From NCBI RefSeq assembly GCF_965208895.1, contig NZ_OZ242363.1, forward strand, positions 2,542,001-2,606,000: DNA of 64,000 nt. Reading direction: 5' to 3'. The position numbers and the translations under genes are program-made. This stretch comes from Poriferisodalis sp965208895 (GTDB lineage Bacteria > Actinomycetota > Acidimicrobiia > Acidimicrobiales > Poriferisodalaceae). The first letter of the stretch is position 1, and every line of letters begins with the position of its first letter. Under the pieces are notes generated by a model. The model saw only the letters and a program-made list of their open reading frames with translations. It had not been told where the DNA came from and searched no databases. Below are positions 34,038 through 42,606 of the stretch, in pieces.

Positions 34038-35243
34038 GTGTCCGGCACATTCAATCTGACGCAACCGGGGGACCCGGAGGACCCCGGAGCGCCGTGGTCG
34101 ATTGCGGCAGCGGCGTTCGCCGCCAACTTCGTGACCTTCGGGATCCTCTTCTCGTTCGGCGTGTTCCTGACGCCCATCGCGGACGACCTCGGCACCACGA
34201 CCGGACCCGTGGCCGCCCTCTTCTCGACGGCGGTGTGCACTTACTACGCCGGCGGCGCAATCGGGGGTCGCATCGGCGACCGCTACGGGGCCCGGCTGCT
34301 GATCGCAGCCGCAGCGCTTGCAATGTCCGTCGGCCTGTTGCTGACGGCGGCCTCAGACGCTCTGTGGCAGACCTACGCCGCCTTCGGGGTCCTCGTCGGA
34401 ATGGCCACCGGCTTCTGCTATCCGTCGATGATTGGCCTCATCGGTCGCAGCTTCAGCGAGCGGCGGCGTCCCGCGGCCATGGGCTTCCTGCTGGCCGGCG
34501 TCGGGGCAGGAACACTGGTGATGCCACTGGCGAGCCATGTCCTGATCTCGACCCTGGGTTGGCGCCAGACCTATGCCGTGCTGGCAGGCGTGGCCTTCGT
34601 GGCCATCGGCTGGGCGGCAACACGCGGCGACCGGGTGCGAACAGCGCCTGCCCGTCTCATCGGGGTCGCCGTGCTGGCGCGCTCACGCCGATTCTTGCTG
34701 TTCTTCGCAGCCGTCGTGGCGATCGGACCGGGCTTCTACGCCCCCGTCGCGTTCTACAACGACTACGCGGTCGAGCGCGGCGTCGCACCAGCGCTGGCTG
34801 CCGCACTCATCGGCATCTCGGGTGCCACCAGCGTGGCCGCCCGCCTGGCCTGCGGCGCGCTGGGCCACCGCGTCGACCCCATGTGGCTGTGCCGAGCAGC
34901 ATTCGCCGCCATGACTGCCGCTCTGGCGATCTGGTGGATCTCGGGCGGGAATCCGGCCGTGCTCATCGTGAGTGCCATCGCTCACGGCGTCGGCTGGGCG
35001 GTGTGGGTCACCGCCACGCCCTCGGTACTCGCCGGCTGGTACGGCGTGGAGAATCTGGGTGGCGTGATCGGCATCTACTACACGGGTCTGGGTGTCGGCG
35101 CGCTCGCCGGCCCGGCCGTCTGCGGCTTCATCATCGACGCCGCCGGTTTCGGCCCCGCCATCGGGCTCGTCACCCTCACCAGCCTCATCGCGCTCGGCCT
35201 GCTCGCCCTTCCGATGCACGACCCAGCTACGCGCTCGGGCTGA
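34038..35243 (+). CDS. MFS transporter (monocarboxylate/OFA-like)
   Basis: 401 residues, twelve hydrophobic segments, with the inter-helix 2-3 motif GGRIGDRYGARLLI and a repeat-like GALGHRVDPMW in the second half. The overall pattern matches bacterial monocarboxylate porter-like MFS carriers. GTG start 34038. It probably exchanges an organic acid across the inner membrane; substrate unknown. About 140 bp of non-coding sequence follow. Confidence 0.88.
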   Translation: MSGTFNLTQPGDPEDPGAPWSIAAAAFAANFVTFGILFSFGVFLTPIADDLGTTTGPVAALFSTAVCTYYAGGAIGGRIGDRYGARLLIAAAALAMSVGLLLTAASDALWQTYAAFGVLVGMATGFCYPSMIGLIGRSFSERRRPAAMGFLLAGVGAGTLVMPLASHVLISTLGWRQTYAVLAGVAFVAIGWAATRGDRVRTAPARLIGVAVLARSRRFLLFFAAVVAIGPGFYAPVAFYNDYAVERGVAPALAAALIGISGATSVAARLACGALGHRVDPMWLCRAAFAAMTAALAIWWISGGNPAVLIVSAIAHGVGWAVWVTATPSVLAGWYGVENLGGVIGIYYTGLGVGALAGPAVCGFIIDAAGFGPAIGLVTLTSLIALGLLALPMHDPATRSG

Positions 35244-35386
35244 TTCCTCAGCTGTACCCGGCGAAGCGATGTCTGCGCAGGCCCCAGAAGGCTGAGCCCC
35301 GGGCCCGATCAGCCCGCGAGCGAAGCGAGCTAGAGCAGGAAGCGCAGGGCGAAGCAGTGGCCCGAGCGGCCCGTGAGCCCAATCGC

Positions 35387-36508
35387 ATGAGGACGGGGAA
35401 CAAGATCGGGAAACAACTGGTGCGACAACCAGAAGGCTCACCCATTGAAGCAATCTCTAGGCTCCGCCGGGTGAGCAGCATCTGGCAAGTCGCGCGCGGA
35501 CTGAGAGCGTCGTACCGCGACTCAGATCTTCGACACCGGGTGGAGCAACTCAACGGACGGCTCGACGAGACGCTGGCGCCTGACGGCAGCGCGAATTCAG
35601 ACCACGCCGAGACAGCACGCGAGTACTACGACATCTGCAGCCATCTGATGATCTATGGCTGGGGTGAGTCGCTGCACTTCGCGCCGCTGACTGCCTCCGA
35701 AAGCCTGGAAGACTCCAAGCTCCGCCATCAGCGATTGATGATCGACAAGCTGGACCTGCACGGGGGGATGTCCGTCATCGACGTCGGGTGCGGGATCGGC
35801 GGACCGATGCGGACGGTGGTTCGAGAATCGGGCGTCAGGGTCACCGGCATCAACAGCAGCGAAGTCCAACTGGCCAGGGCAATGTCATTGACCGCCGAAG
35901 CAGGCCTCAGCGACATGATCGACTACGTGAAAACCAGCTTCATGGACATGGGCACCATCGAAGACAGTACGTACGACCGCGCCTACGCGATCGAATCGAC
36001 ATGTCACGCGCCCGACAAGGTCGGCGCATTCACCGAGATCGCGCGCGTGCTCAAGCCGGGCGCCCTGCTGTGGGGTCAGGAAATGTGCCTGACGGACACG
36101 TTCGATCCCGACAACGCTCAGCACCAAGCAATCAAACAAGAACTCATGCGCGGGATAGCGCTGCGCAAGATTGCAACGTTCGCAGAAGTCAACGCAGCAC
36201 TCGAATCGGCAGGATTCGAGGTCGTCGAAGGCAACGACCGCGGCACTGCGGAAAACGGCTCGACCACTCCGTGGTATCAGCCCATGGAGGCGAGCAGCGG
36301 CACCCGCAGCAGCACCCTGCGAGGAACACCCCTGGGTCGACGGCTCGCAATCGGGTCCGCACGCGTTGCTGAAACGTTGAGGGTGCTGCCCAGGGGCACC
36401 GCCGAGATCGCCAAGCTGCTGGATCGCACTGCCGAGGCGTACGTCGCCGGCGGCAAGACAGGAATCTTCACGCCGCTGTACTGCTTCGTGGCCCGCAAAC
36501 CGCTTTGA
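35387..36508 (+). CDS. Sterol C-24 methyltransferase-like (Erg6/SMT) protein
   Basis: 373 residues, close in size to eukaryotic Erg6. Order of motifs: REYYDICSHLMIYGWGESLH (SMT region I), SVIDVGCGIGGPMR (SAM motif I), VTGINSSEVQLARA, YAIESTCHAPDK (SMT region II-like) and VLKPGALLWGQEMCLTD. It would transfer methyl from SAM to a sterol or related prenyl lipid side chain. ATG 35387 is chosen; GTG 35471 is an alternative. No other sterol synthesis gene lies next to it, so scavenged sterol is possible. Tocopherol-type methyltransferases are the main alternative. Confidence 0.75.
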   Translation: MRTGNKIGKQLVRQPEGSPIEAISRLRRVSSIWQVARGLRASYRDSDLRHRVEQLNGRLDETLAPDGSANSDHAETAREYYDICSHLMIYGWGESLHFAPLTASESLEDSKLRHQRLMIDKLDLHGGMSVIDVGCGIGGPMRTVVRESGVRVTGINSSEVQLARAMSLTAEAGLSDMIDYVKTSFMDMGTIEDSTYDRAYAIESTCHAPDKVGAFTEIARVLKPGALLWGQEMCLTDTFDPDNAQHQAIKQELMRGIALRKIATFAEVNAALESAGFEVVEGNDRGTAENGSTTPWYQPMEASSGTRSSTLRGTPLGRRLAIGSARVAETLRVLPRGTAEIAKLLDRTAEAYVAGGKTGIFTPLYCFVARKPL

Positions 36509-36560
36509 GACCCTCCCGGCGAAACGGCGACAATCGGGCACGTCTGCTAGGAAACCCCGC

Positions 36561-37463
36561 ATGAACATGCCTGCCATTTCGCTGGCGGCCGTACGCGGCC
36601 GCCGCGAGCGCACCCTGGAAATCGCCGCCGAGATCGAACAACGAGGATTCAGCGGCATCTACTGCCCCTCCATGGGCGACCCGGTGGCGCTGTGCCAGTC
36701 CATTGCCCACGTCACCAACGAGATCCACTTCGGCACTTCGGTGCAGCCGATCTACTTCCGCAACCCCGTCGACATGGCCTCAACCGCGGCGTTTATCCAT
36801 GAGGTTTCGGGCGGACGCTTCTGGCTGGGCATCGGCGTGACGCACGGCCCGGTGCACCAGCGCCTCGGTATCACGCCCGGCAAGCCGCTCGCCGACATCC
36901 GCGAGTACATCGCTGCCATGGAGGCGGCATCGCAGCAGCACGGTGAGCTCCCCCCGATCGTGCTGGCCACGCTGCGCCAGCGCATGGCCGAGCTGTCGGC
37001 CGAGATCAGCTCCGGGGCGGTCTGGGCGAACGCGAGCTGCAACGACTTCGCTAACTCGGTGGCGCACCTCGGCGACGCCGCGAACCGTGACGACTTCTTC
37101 GTGGGAAACATGATCCCGACCGTCATCGACGATGACCGCTCTGCGGGCGCAGCCCGCAACCGAAAGACGCTGTCGGGCTACGTGGCGCTGCCGAACTACC
37201 GGAACTACTGGAAGCAGGCCGGCTGGGTCGACGAAATGGAGGCGGTCGAGGCGGCCGTTGCGGCCGGCGACGGCGACGCTCTGAACCGGGCGATGACCGA
37301 TGACTGGCTGTCGAATGCGACGCTGTACGGATCCGCCAGCGAAGTCCGCGACGGCGTCGAAGCCTGGTTCGACGCCGGCTGCAAGACACCGATCCTGGTG
37401 CCATCGAGCACGAGCGGGGGCCAGCTCAAGGCGCTTGAAGAGCTGTTCGACACCTTCGCCTGA
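36561..37463 (+). CDS. LLM-class (F420-type) oxidoreductase
   Basis: 300-residue luciferase-like enzyme (MNMPAISLAAVRGRRERTLE, EQRGFSGIYCPSMGD, HFGTSVQPIYFRNPVDMAS, GGRFWLGIGVTHGP). It lies 52 bp behind the methyltransferase and 50 bp before a second LLM gene on the same strand, so these are probably co-transcribed. Cofactor F420 is inferred from the phylum. Substrate unknown. Confidence 0.87.
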   Translation: MNMPAISLAAVRGRRERTLEIAAEIEQRGFSGIYCPSMGDPVALCQSIAHVTNEIHFGTSVQPIYFRNPVDMASTAAFIHEVSGGRFWLGIGVTHGPVHQRLGITPGKPLADIREYIAAMEAASQQHGELPPIVLATLRQRMAELSAEISSGAVWANASCNDFANSVAHLGDAANRDDFFVGNMIPTVIDDDRSAGAARNRKTLSGYVALPNYRNYWKQAGWVDEMEAVEAAVAAGDGDALNRAMTDDWLSNATLYGSASEVRDGVEAWFDAGCKTPILVPSSTSGGQLKALEELFDTFA

Positions 37464-37513
37464 CAGCCCGCGTACTCGCAAACGAGGCGAGAGGCGCCGT
37501 TACGATCCCAGCC

Positions 37514-38410
37514 ATGCATATTGAGCTGTTCGGATTCGACACCACGCCTGAGCGCTTCGAGGCCAGCATCCGCGAGGCCTCCGAACAAGGCTTCGGGCGT
37601 TACTGGACGCCGCAGATCTTCGGCCACGACGCACTCACCACCATTGCGGTCGCTGCCCGTGACGTGCCTGGCATTCGCGTCGGCACGTCGGTGGTGCCGA
37701 CCTACCCGCGGCATCCGATGATGCTGGCCCAGCAGGCCCTGACGACCCAGGCGATCATCGGCGGTCGCCTCGATCTCGGCATCGGCCCGTCGCACAAGCC
37801 GGTCGTGGAGGGCATGTGGGGCTACTCGTTCGACCGGCCGATCGCCCACATGCGCGACTACCTGACCATCTTGACCAAGCTGCTCACCGATCGGCGCGTG
37901 TCCCACGGCGGCGACGCCGTCGTCGGCCGCGGCGAGATCACTCCCCCGCCGGCCGACCCGCCGCCGGTGTTCGTGGCAGCGCTGGGCAGCCAGTTGCTGC
38001 GGCTGACCGGTCGCATGGCCGACGGCACCATCACCTGGATGACCGGGCCGGCGACATTGCGGGATCACACTGCGCCGACCATCAACGAGGTCGCTACCGA
38101 GGCCGGCCGCCCGGCACCGCAGGTGGTGGCCGGATTCCCGGTGTGCGTGACCGATGACGCCAACACTGCCCGCGAGCGAGCCGCCAAGGACCTGGTGGTG
38201 TACGGGACGCTGCCGAGCTACCGGGCGATGATCGACCGGGAGGGCCTGAGCGGGCCCGAAGACATCGCCATCATCGGCAGCGCAGCCGAGGTCAGCGACC
38301 GCATCAACGCGCTAGCCGAGTGCGGTGTGACCTCGTTCGCCGGCTCGGCATTCGGCACACTCGACGAGCAGGCTGCGACCCGCGAGACCCTGATCGGCCT
38401 GCTCAGCTGA
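37514..38410 (+). CDS. LLM-class (F420-type) oxidoreductase
   Basis: 298 residues; VRVGTSVVPTYPRHPMMLAQ-like region (IRVGTSVVPTYPRHP), IIGGRLDLGIGPSHK and PVFVAALGSQLLRLTGRMAD are typical of F420-dependent LLM enzymes. It follows another LLM gene. Its final bases are partly duplicated just downstream (see repeat at 38383). Confidence 0.9.
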   Translation: MHIELFGFDTTPERFEASIREASEQGFGRYWTPQIFGHDALTTIAVAARDVPGIRVGTSVVPTYPRHPMMLAQQALTTQAIIGGRLDLGIGPSHKPVVEGMWGYSFDRPIAHMRDYLTILTKLLTDRRVSHGGDAVVGRGEITPPPADPPPVFVAALGSQLLRLTGRMADGTITWMTGPATLRDHTAPTINEVATEAGRPAPQVVAGFPVCVTDDANTARERAAKDLVVYGTLPSYRAMIDREGLSGPEDIAIIGSAAEVSDRINALAECGVTSFAGSAFGTLDEQAATRETLIGLLS

Positions 38411-38470
38411 TCGCAGGCGGCCACCCGCTAGACGCTCATCGGCCTGCTCATCTGATCACCGGCCGCCTGC
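38383..38470 (+). repeat. Imperfect direct repeat of the gene 3' end
   Basis: The segment around the stop codon (about 38383-38422) is repeated, with a few changes, at about 38429-38470; both contain ATCGGCCTGCTCA and a following TGATC. A small local duplication of the end of the LLM gene into the spacer before lgt. Confidence 0.7.
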
Positions 38471-38485
38471 GCCGTTCGTTGTCAT

Positions 38486-39433
38486 TCAGCCGTCCGTCTC
38501 TGCGCTCGTCGTTGCCGGGTCGCCGAGACCGGTGTCAGCATCGGGCGCCGCGGGATCGGAGTCGCTGGCCTCGGCCGCCTCATGGGGACCGCGACGCAGG
38601 CCCACCAGCATTGCTGTTGCAGCTGCAAGGCCGACCGCGGTGCTGGTCCACACGTTGATGCGAACGCCCCACAGCTCGTTGGCGGCATCGATGCGCAGCA
38701 GCTCGATCCACAGCCGGCCAGCGGTGTAGCCCAGCACGTACATCGCAAACAGGTAGCCCGTCCGCAACTGCGGCATCACCTTGGGCACCACCCACACGAG
38801 CGTCGCCGCCAAGCACAGGTTCCACAGGGCCTCGTACGCAAACGTGGGATGAAACGTCTCTTCGAGGCCGTAGCCGTCCACACGGTGTGCCTCGTCGATC
38901 TCGAGCCCCCACGGCAGGTCAGTCGGCCGCCCGTAGAGCTCTTGGTTGAACCAGTTCCCCAGCCGGCCGATGGCCTGGGCCACCGCCAATGCAGGCGCAA
39001 GCGCGTCGAGCATCGCGCCGGTGCTGTGCCCACCCCGGCGCAGCAACCACACCGCGACCAGCACGCCGACCGAGATGCCGCCCCAGATGCCCAGGCCGCC
39101 CTGCCAGATTTTCACCGCATCGCCGAGGTTGTCCTGGTAGCGATCGAAGTCGGTGATGACGTGATAAAGCCGGGCGCCAATCAGCCCAGAGGGGACCGCC
39201 CAGACTGCAATGGTGCCGACGAGATCGTTGGCACGAGCCCGGTACGCATCGTCTCGGTGCGCGATAGCCCGGCGCCAGCGGCGGCTGGTGATCCACATCG
39301 CGACCAGCACGGAGAGGCCGATCCCGACGCCATAAGCTCGAATATCGAGTGGGCCGAGCGAGACAGAGCCGCGCGACGGGCTCGGGATCGATGCGAGCGC
39401 CCCGGCAACCGACGAGAGAGACACCGCAGCCAT
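38486..39433 (-). CDS. lgt: Prolipoprotein diacylglyceryl transferase
   Basis: 315-residue membrane enzyme that adds diacylglycerol to lipobox cysteines, here needed for the lipoproteins at 12069 and 24949. Multiple TM helices; signature AIGRLGNWFNQELYGRPT with the essential Arg/Asn, HPTFAYEALWN, and a typical N terminus (LASIPSPSRG). The C-terminal tail is acidic and Ala/Asp-rich. The first ATG shares the sequence CATG with the start of the divergent gene at 39432; GTG 39424 is a possible alternative start. Confidence 0.95.
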   Translation of the reverse strand: MAAVSLSSVAGALASIPSPSRGSVSLGPLDIRAYGVGIGLSVLVAMWITSRRWRRAIAHRDDAYRARANDLVGTIAVWAVPSGLIGARLYHVITDFDRYQDNLGDAVKIWQGGLGIWGGISVGVLVAVWLLRRGGHSTGAMLDALAPALAVAQAIGRLGNWFNQELYGRPTDLPWGLEIDEAHRVDGYGLEETFHPTFAYEALWNLCLAATLVWVVPKVMPQLRTGYLFAMYVLGYTAGRLWIELLRIDAANELWGVRINVWTSTAVGLAAATAMLVGLRRGPHEAAEASDSDPAAPDADTGLGDPATTSAETDG

Positions 39434-40169
39434 GACGCAGCAACCCTACGCACAGTGGCTGGAAACAGAAGGCGCGCGGCTCAATGAGATCGCCGGCAGG
39501 GCCGAGGCCAACCCCAGCGACTGGCAGCGCGTCATCCCCCGGTGCCCTGGGTGGGATCTCGAGGGTCTGATCGGACACTGCGCGGGGGTGTGGACCTTCG
39601 TCGGTTCGAGCATCGCAGCCGGCGGTCCCGTCGACCGCGACTCCATCATCCAGCCCGACGGCTCGCTGTCGCAGTGGCACGCCGATGCCCTCGCCCGCAT
39701 CACCGACGTGCTCGCCGACCGCGACCCCAGCGAGCCGTCATGGAGCTTCCACCCCCACAACCAGACCATCGGTTTCTGGCAGCGCCGCATGGCCAACGAA
39801 GCGGTGATGCACCGCTGGGACGCCCAAGCTGCCTATGACCCCACGCCTGCACCGATCGAACCCGCTGCAGGCATCGACGGCATCGACGAACTCTTCGACT
39901 TCTTCCTGCCGGTGCGCCAGCCAAACGTCTTCGCCGGCAACGGTCAGACCATTCACCTGCATGCCACCGATGCCGACGGGGAATGGGTGATCACCCGCAC
40001 GCAAAGCGGCATCGAGGTGGAACATGCGCATCGCAAGTGCGACGTGGCCGCACGGGGGACGGCGCAGAGCCTGCTGCTGTTCGTGTGGGGCCGCGGTGGC
40101 ACCGAACAGCTCGAGACGTTCGGGGACGACAGCCTGCTCGCCGATTGGCAGCGCGAAGTACGGATCTGA
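39432..40169 (+). CDS. Maleylpyruvate isomerase family, mycothiol-dependent enzyme
   Basis: 245 residues of the DinB-like mycothiol-dependent fold: CPGWDLEGLIGHCAGVW with the first metal His, then RRMANEAVMHRWDAQAA with Glu and His of the metal triad. Members isomerise maleylpyruvate or detoxify with mycothiol as thiol. Divergent from lgt with start codons overlapping on opposite strands. Confidence 0.85.
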   Translation: MTQQPYAQWLETEGARLNEIAGRAEANPSDWQRVIPRCPGWDLEGLIGHCAGVWTFVGSSIAAGGPVDRDSIIQPDGSLSQWHADALARITDVLADRDPSEPSWSFHPHNQTIGFWQRRMANEAVMHRWDAQAAYDPTPAPIEPAAGIDGIDELFDFFLPVRQPNVFAGNGQTIHLHATDADGEWVITRTQSGIEVEHAHRKCDVAARGTAQSLLLFVWGRGGTEQLETFGDDSLLADWQREVRI

Positions 40170-40195
40170 CCCTGCGCCCGCCCGCTGCGGAAGCG

Positions 40196-41182
40196 TTACA
40201 GGCGCGCTCCTTCGTAGGCGGCAGCGCGGACTCCGCGCTCGGCCAGCTCTGCGAGCCAAGGCAACGGGTCGTCGAGCATTCCCAGCCCCCAAGCGCCGGT
40301 GGGCAACTCTTCGGCCAGCGCCCAGCCTGCGGCAGTGGCCGCCACCGCGGCGGCGGCGGCGCTCGGATGATCGATCACACCGAGCACGTCGGTGCAGTGG
40401 CGGCCGTCTCGCAGGCCGCGCAGCTCGACGCGTACTCCCCCGGGACCGCCTTCGGGATGCGGCGGGCGCAGCATCGGCAGCATCGCAGTGAGGCGATCGC
40501 GCCGGGTGCCTGCCACACGGGCGGTCACCCGTTCGACCTCACCGAAGGCGGGCACGAGCAGCAGCGCATCTGCCAGGGCTGCCCGGTAGCAGTCATGCGC
40601 GCCGAGCGGATCGGGAAACCACACCAGCTCACGGCCCGAACCGCCGCGTCGGCGACGCCATTGCCCGTCGCGCCAGTCGACCGAAGTGCCGGTGCGGGCG
40701 CGATGCAACTGGCGCTGGCAGGCGGGACCACCAGTGCCGACCCGGGCGATGTGCACCTCGGTCACCACGTCGAACTGGGCAGCACCGTGACGCGCCAGCA
40801 GGCAGCTGTACCCCGGCGAGAAACCCGCTCCGACCACGACGGACCGCCGGGCGTTCGTGGCCCGCTTGTTCATCGCGAGCAATTGCTCGACGTCGGCCAC
40901 GGCACCCGACAGCGACACCACGTGCGAGCGCCGCTCGAGGGCCTTCTCGGCCAGCGCAGCGTGGCCCCCGCTCGGCAGGCTCAGCACCACCACGTCAGCT
41001 TCGGGCAGCGCGCCGGGCTCAACCACCTCTACGTCCACGTCGAGCAATTGTGACGCAAGGCCCCGCAGGCGAGAGGTGTGGCGCGACCCCAGCACCAAGC
41101 GATCCACGTCGGGCCGCGACGCAAGCTGCCGGGCGATGCGCTGCCCCACAGCACCCGCGCCGATGACGGCAACGGTGCTCAT
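40196..41182 (-). CDS. NAD(P)-binding saccharopine-dehydrogenase-like protein
   Basis: 328 residues. N-terminal Rossmann motif VAVIGAGAVGQRIARQLA, then a substrate domain with VVVGAGFSPGYSCLLA, which resembles the saccharopine dehydrogenase/Gfo-type fold. The ATG start is clear. The physiological substrate is unknown; lysine metabolism is not supported by neighbours. Confidence 0.75.
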   Translation of the reverse strand: MSTVAVIGAGAVGQRIARQLASRPDVDRLVLGSRHTSRLRGLASQLLDVDVEVVEPGALPEADVVVLSLPSGGHAALAEKALERRSHVVSLSGAVADVEQLLAMNKRATNARRSVVVGAGFSPGYSCLLARHGAAQFDVVTEVHIARVGTGGPACQRQLHRARTGTSVDWRDGQWRRRRGGSGRELVWFPDPLGAHDCYRAALADALLLVPAFGEVERVTARVAGTRRDRLTAMLPMLRPPHPEGGPGGVRVELRGLRDGRHCTDVLGVIDHPSAAAAAVAATAAGWALAEELPTGAWGLGMLDDPLPWLAELAERGVRAAAYEGARL

Positions 41183-41202
41183 GGGTTCAGGCTCATGTCA
41201 GC

Positions 41203-41343
41203 TCACCGCAAGCCAGGACCGGACAGCTCGCGCCAGCTGCCCTCGCGGCGCGGCACGTCTTGGGAGGGTCGCAGGCGCAGGACGATGGTGACCAGCCCGC
41301 CGACGACGACCGCGAGCAGGGCACGGCGAAGGAAGCTCACCAT
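41203..41343 (-). CDS. Small membrane protein downstream of tRNA-Ile
   Basis: A 46-residue frame from ATG 41343: MVSFLRRALLAVVVGGLVTI then a polar tail ending ELSGPGLR. One TM helix. It sits where many actinobacteria have a tiny DLW-39-family gene beyond gyrA and tRNA genes, but the DLW motif itself is not present (SWREL instead). Its position, the hydrophobic helix and a sensible start support a real gene; function unknown. Confidence 0.5.
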   Translation of the reverse strand: MVSFLRRALLAVVVGGLVTIVLRLRPSQDVPRREGSWRELSGPGLR

Positions 41344-41363
41344 GACTGCTGCGGGCCCTCTTG

Positions 41364-41437
<74 letters not shown>

Positions 41438-41536
41438 GCGAAGCCGCACACACTACAGCCAGGCCGCCGCCGCGACCAAGCCGGCTAACGGCACGCTCCC
41501 ACAAGCTCTGGTATCTGCAGCGGCTGGCTCGGAGGT

Positions 41537-42160
41537 CTAGCGGGCGGGGGGGCGGCGGTCGTCTTCAAGCACAGTGACCCGCACGCCGCCGGTGAGATCA
41601 CTGATCAGGTTGAACATGATCGCCATCACCACGTTGAAGGCGACGCCGACGACAGCGACGATGAGGCCGACGATCCGGGCACGCCCGAAGATCACCGCTC
41701 CGTCGATCGTCCAGCTCTCATAGGAGCCGACCTCGGTGATGAACGACTCCACCTTGTCGACCAGGCCTGACCGCTGGGCCGCGTTCCACAGCAGCACCCC
41801 GGCCGCCAGCACAGCCACATACAGGCAGGCGTACAGTAGCACCGACACCTTGAAGACCGACCAAGGGTCGATATGGCGCAGGATCCGGTGCGTTCGGCGC
41901 ACCCGGGCCCGACGCTGGCTCAGCCATGCCCATCGCGCCGGCAGGGCTTGCGGATCGTGGGGCAGCGGCGCCTGCTGGCCGGGTGGCAGGTGGGGCGGCG
42001 GCGCCTGTGCTGCGTGCGGCGGCGCGGGCAGGATCTGGGGCGGGACGGGCGCGCGGCTCGCCGGGGTGATGCCCAACGCTTCCGCGAACAGCTCGTCGGT
42101 GGGAGTCGGTCCGCTTTGCTCCGGCGACGGCGGCCCCTGACCGGATGTCGGATCGGCCAC
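41537..42160 (-). CDS. DUF3566 transmembrane protein
   Basis: 207 residues: a disordered Pro/Gln/Ala-rich N-terminal half (APPPHLPPGQQAPLP), then the DUF3566 membrane domain with two TM helices (FKVSVLLYACLYVAVLAAGV and IVGLIVAVVGVAFNVVMAIM). It is conserved directly after gyrA in Actinobacteria (mycobacterial Rv0007-like). Probable cell-envelope or division role. GTG start 42160. Confidence 0.88.
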   Translation of the reverse strand: MADPTSGQGPPSPEQSGPTPTDELFAEALGITPASRAPVPPQILPAPPHAAQAPPPHLPPGQQAPLPHDPQALPARWAWLSQRRARVRRTHRILRHIDPWSVFKVSVLLYACLYVAVLAAGVLLWNAAQRSGLVDKVESFITEVGSYESWTIDGAVIFGRARIVGLIVAVVGVAFNVVMAIMFNLISDLTGGVRVTVLEDDRRPPAR

Positions 42161-42177
42161 GCTTCGCAGTGTAGGAG

Positions 42178-42597
42178 TCAGCCGCCAGGCCGCCCGTTCG
42201 CCCCCGAAACCGGTAGCAGTGACGCCGCCGCCGCCGAAGCGCGCTGACCGTCGACCTCTGCGACGACTTCCACCAACACTTCGCTGCTGTTGACGTGCGA
42301 TTCGAAGGCGAGCAGCGACCCGCCCGCATTCCTCACCGCAGACAACGCCACGGAACTGTCCGGCGGCACACCTTCGGCGATGGCATGCAGGTCGGCTGCT
42401 GCGAGCGTTGCCAGCGCGGCCGCGTCGGCTGCGGCCTGCGCCCGTGAGCTTGCAAGCGCCGCCTGACCCCAGCGCGCCACCAACCCCACGCTGATGAGCA
42501 ACGCCAGAGCCATGAGCGCCACCGGCAGCGCCGCCTGCCCGCGCTGGCTCGGTATCGCCGATGTCGCCGGTGTCACCGGTGCCGTATCTGTCGGCAT
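42178..42597 (-). CDS. TadE/TadG-like pilus or secretion protein
   Basis: 139 residues. The motif RGQAALPVALMALALLISVGL is the N-terminal TadE/G-type helix, followed by an Ala-rich region (ALASSRAQAAADAAALATLAA) typical of actinobacterial TadE-like minor pilins. It lies between gyrA and the DUF3566 gene, an unusual place for a lone Tad gene, since the rest of the Tad machinery is not in the window. Confidence 0.7.
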   Translation of the reverse strand: MPTDTAPVTPATSAIPSQRGQAALPVALMALALLISVGLVARWGQAALASSRAQAAADAAALATLAAADLHAIAEGVPPDSSVALSAVRNAGGSLLAFESHVNSSEVLVEVVAEVDGQRASAAAASLLPVSGANGRPGG

Positions 42598-42606
42598 TGG
42601 CTGACG

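Noticed and set aside
35300..35330. Palindromic-looking GCCCGCGAGCGAAGCGAGC after the MFS gene
   Set aside because: Short imperfect symmetry without T-run; typical of GC-rich spacer, not a clear terminator.
33995..35380. Upstream extension of the methyltransferase frame through the MFS gene
   Set aside because: The extension is Arg/Gly-rich and antagonistic to the well-supported MFS reading frame; SMT similarity begins only after about 35400.
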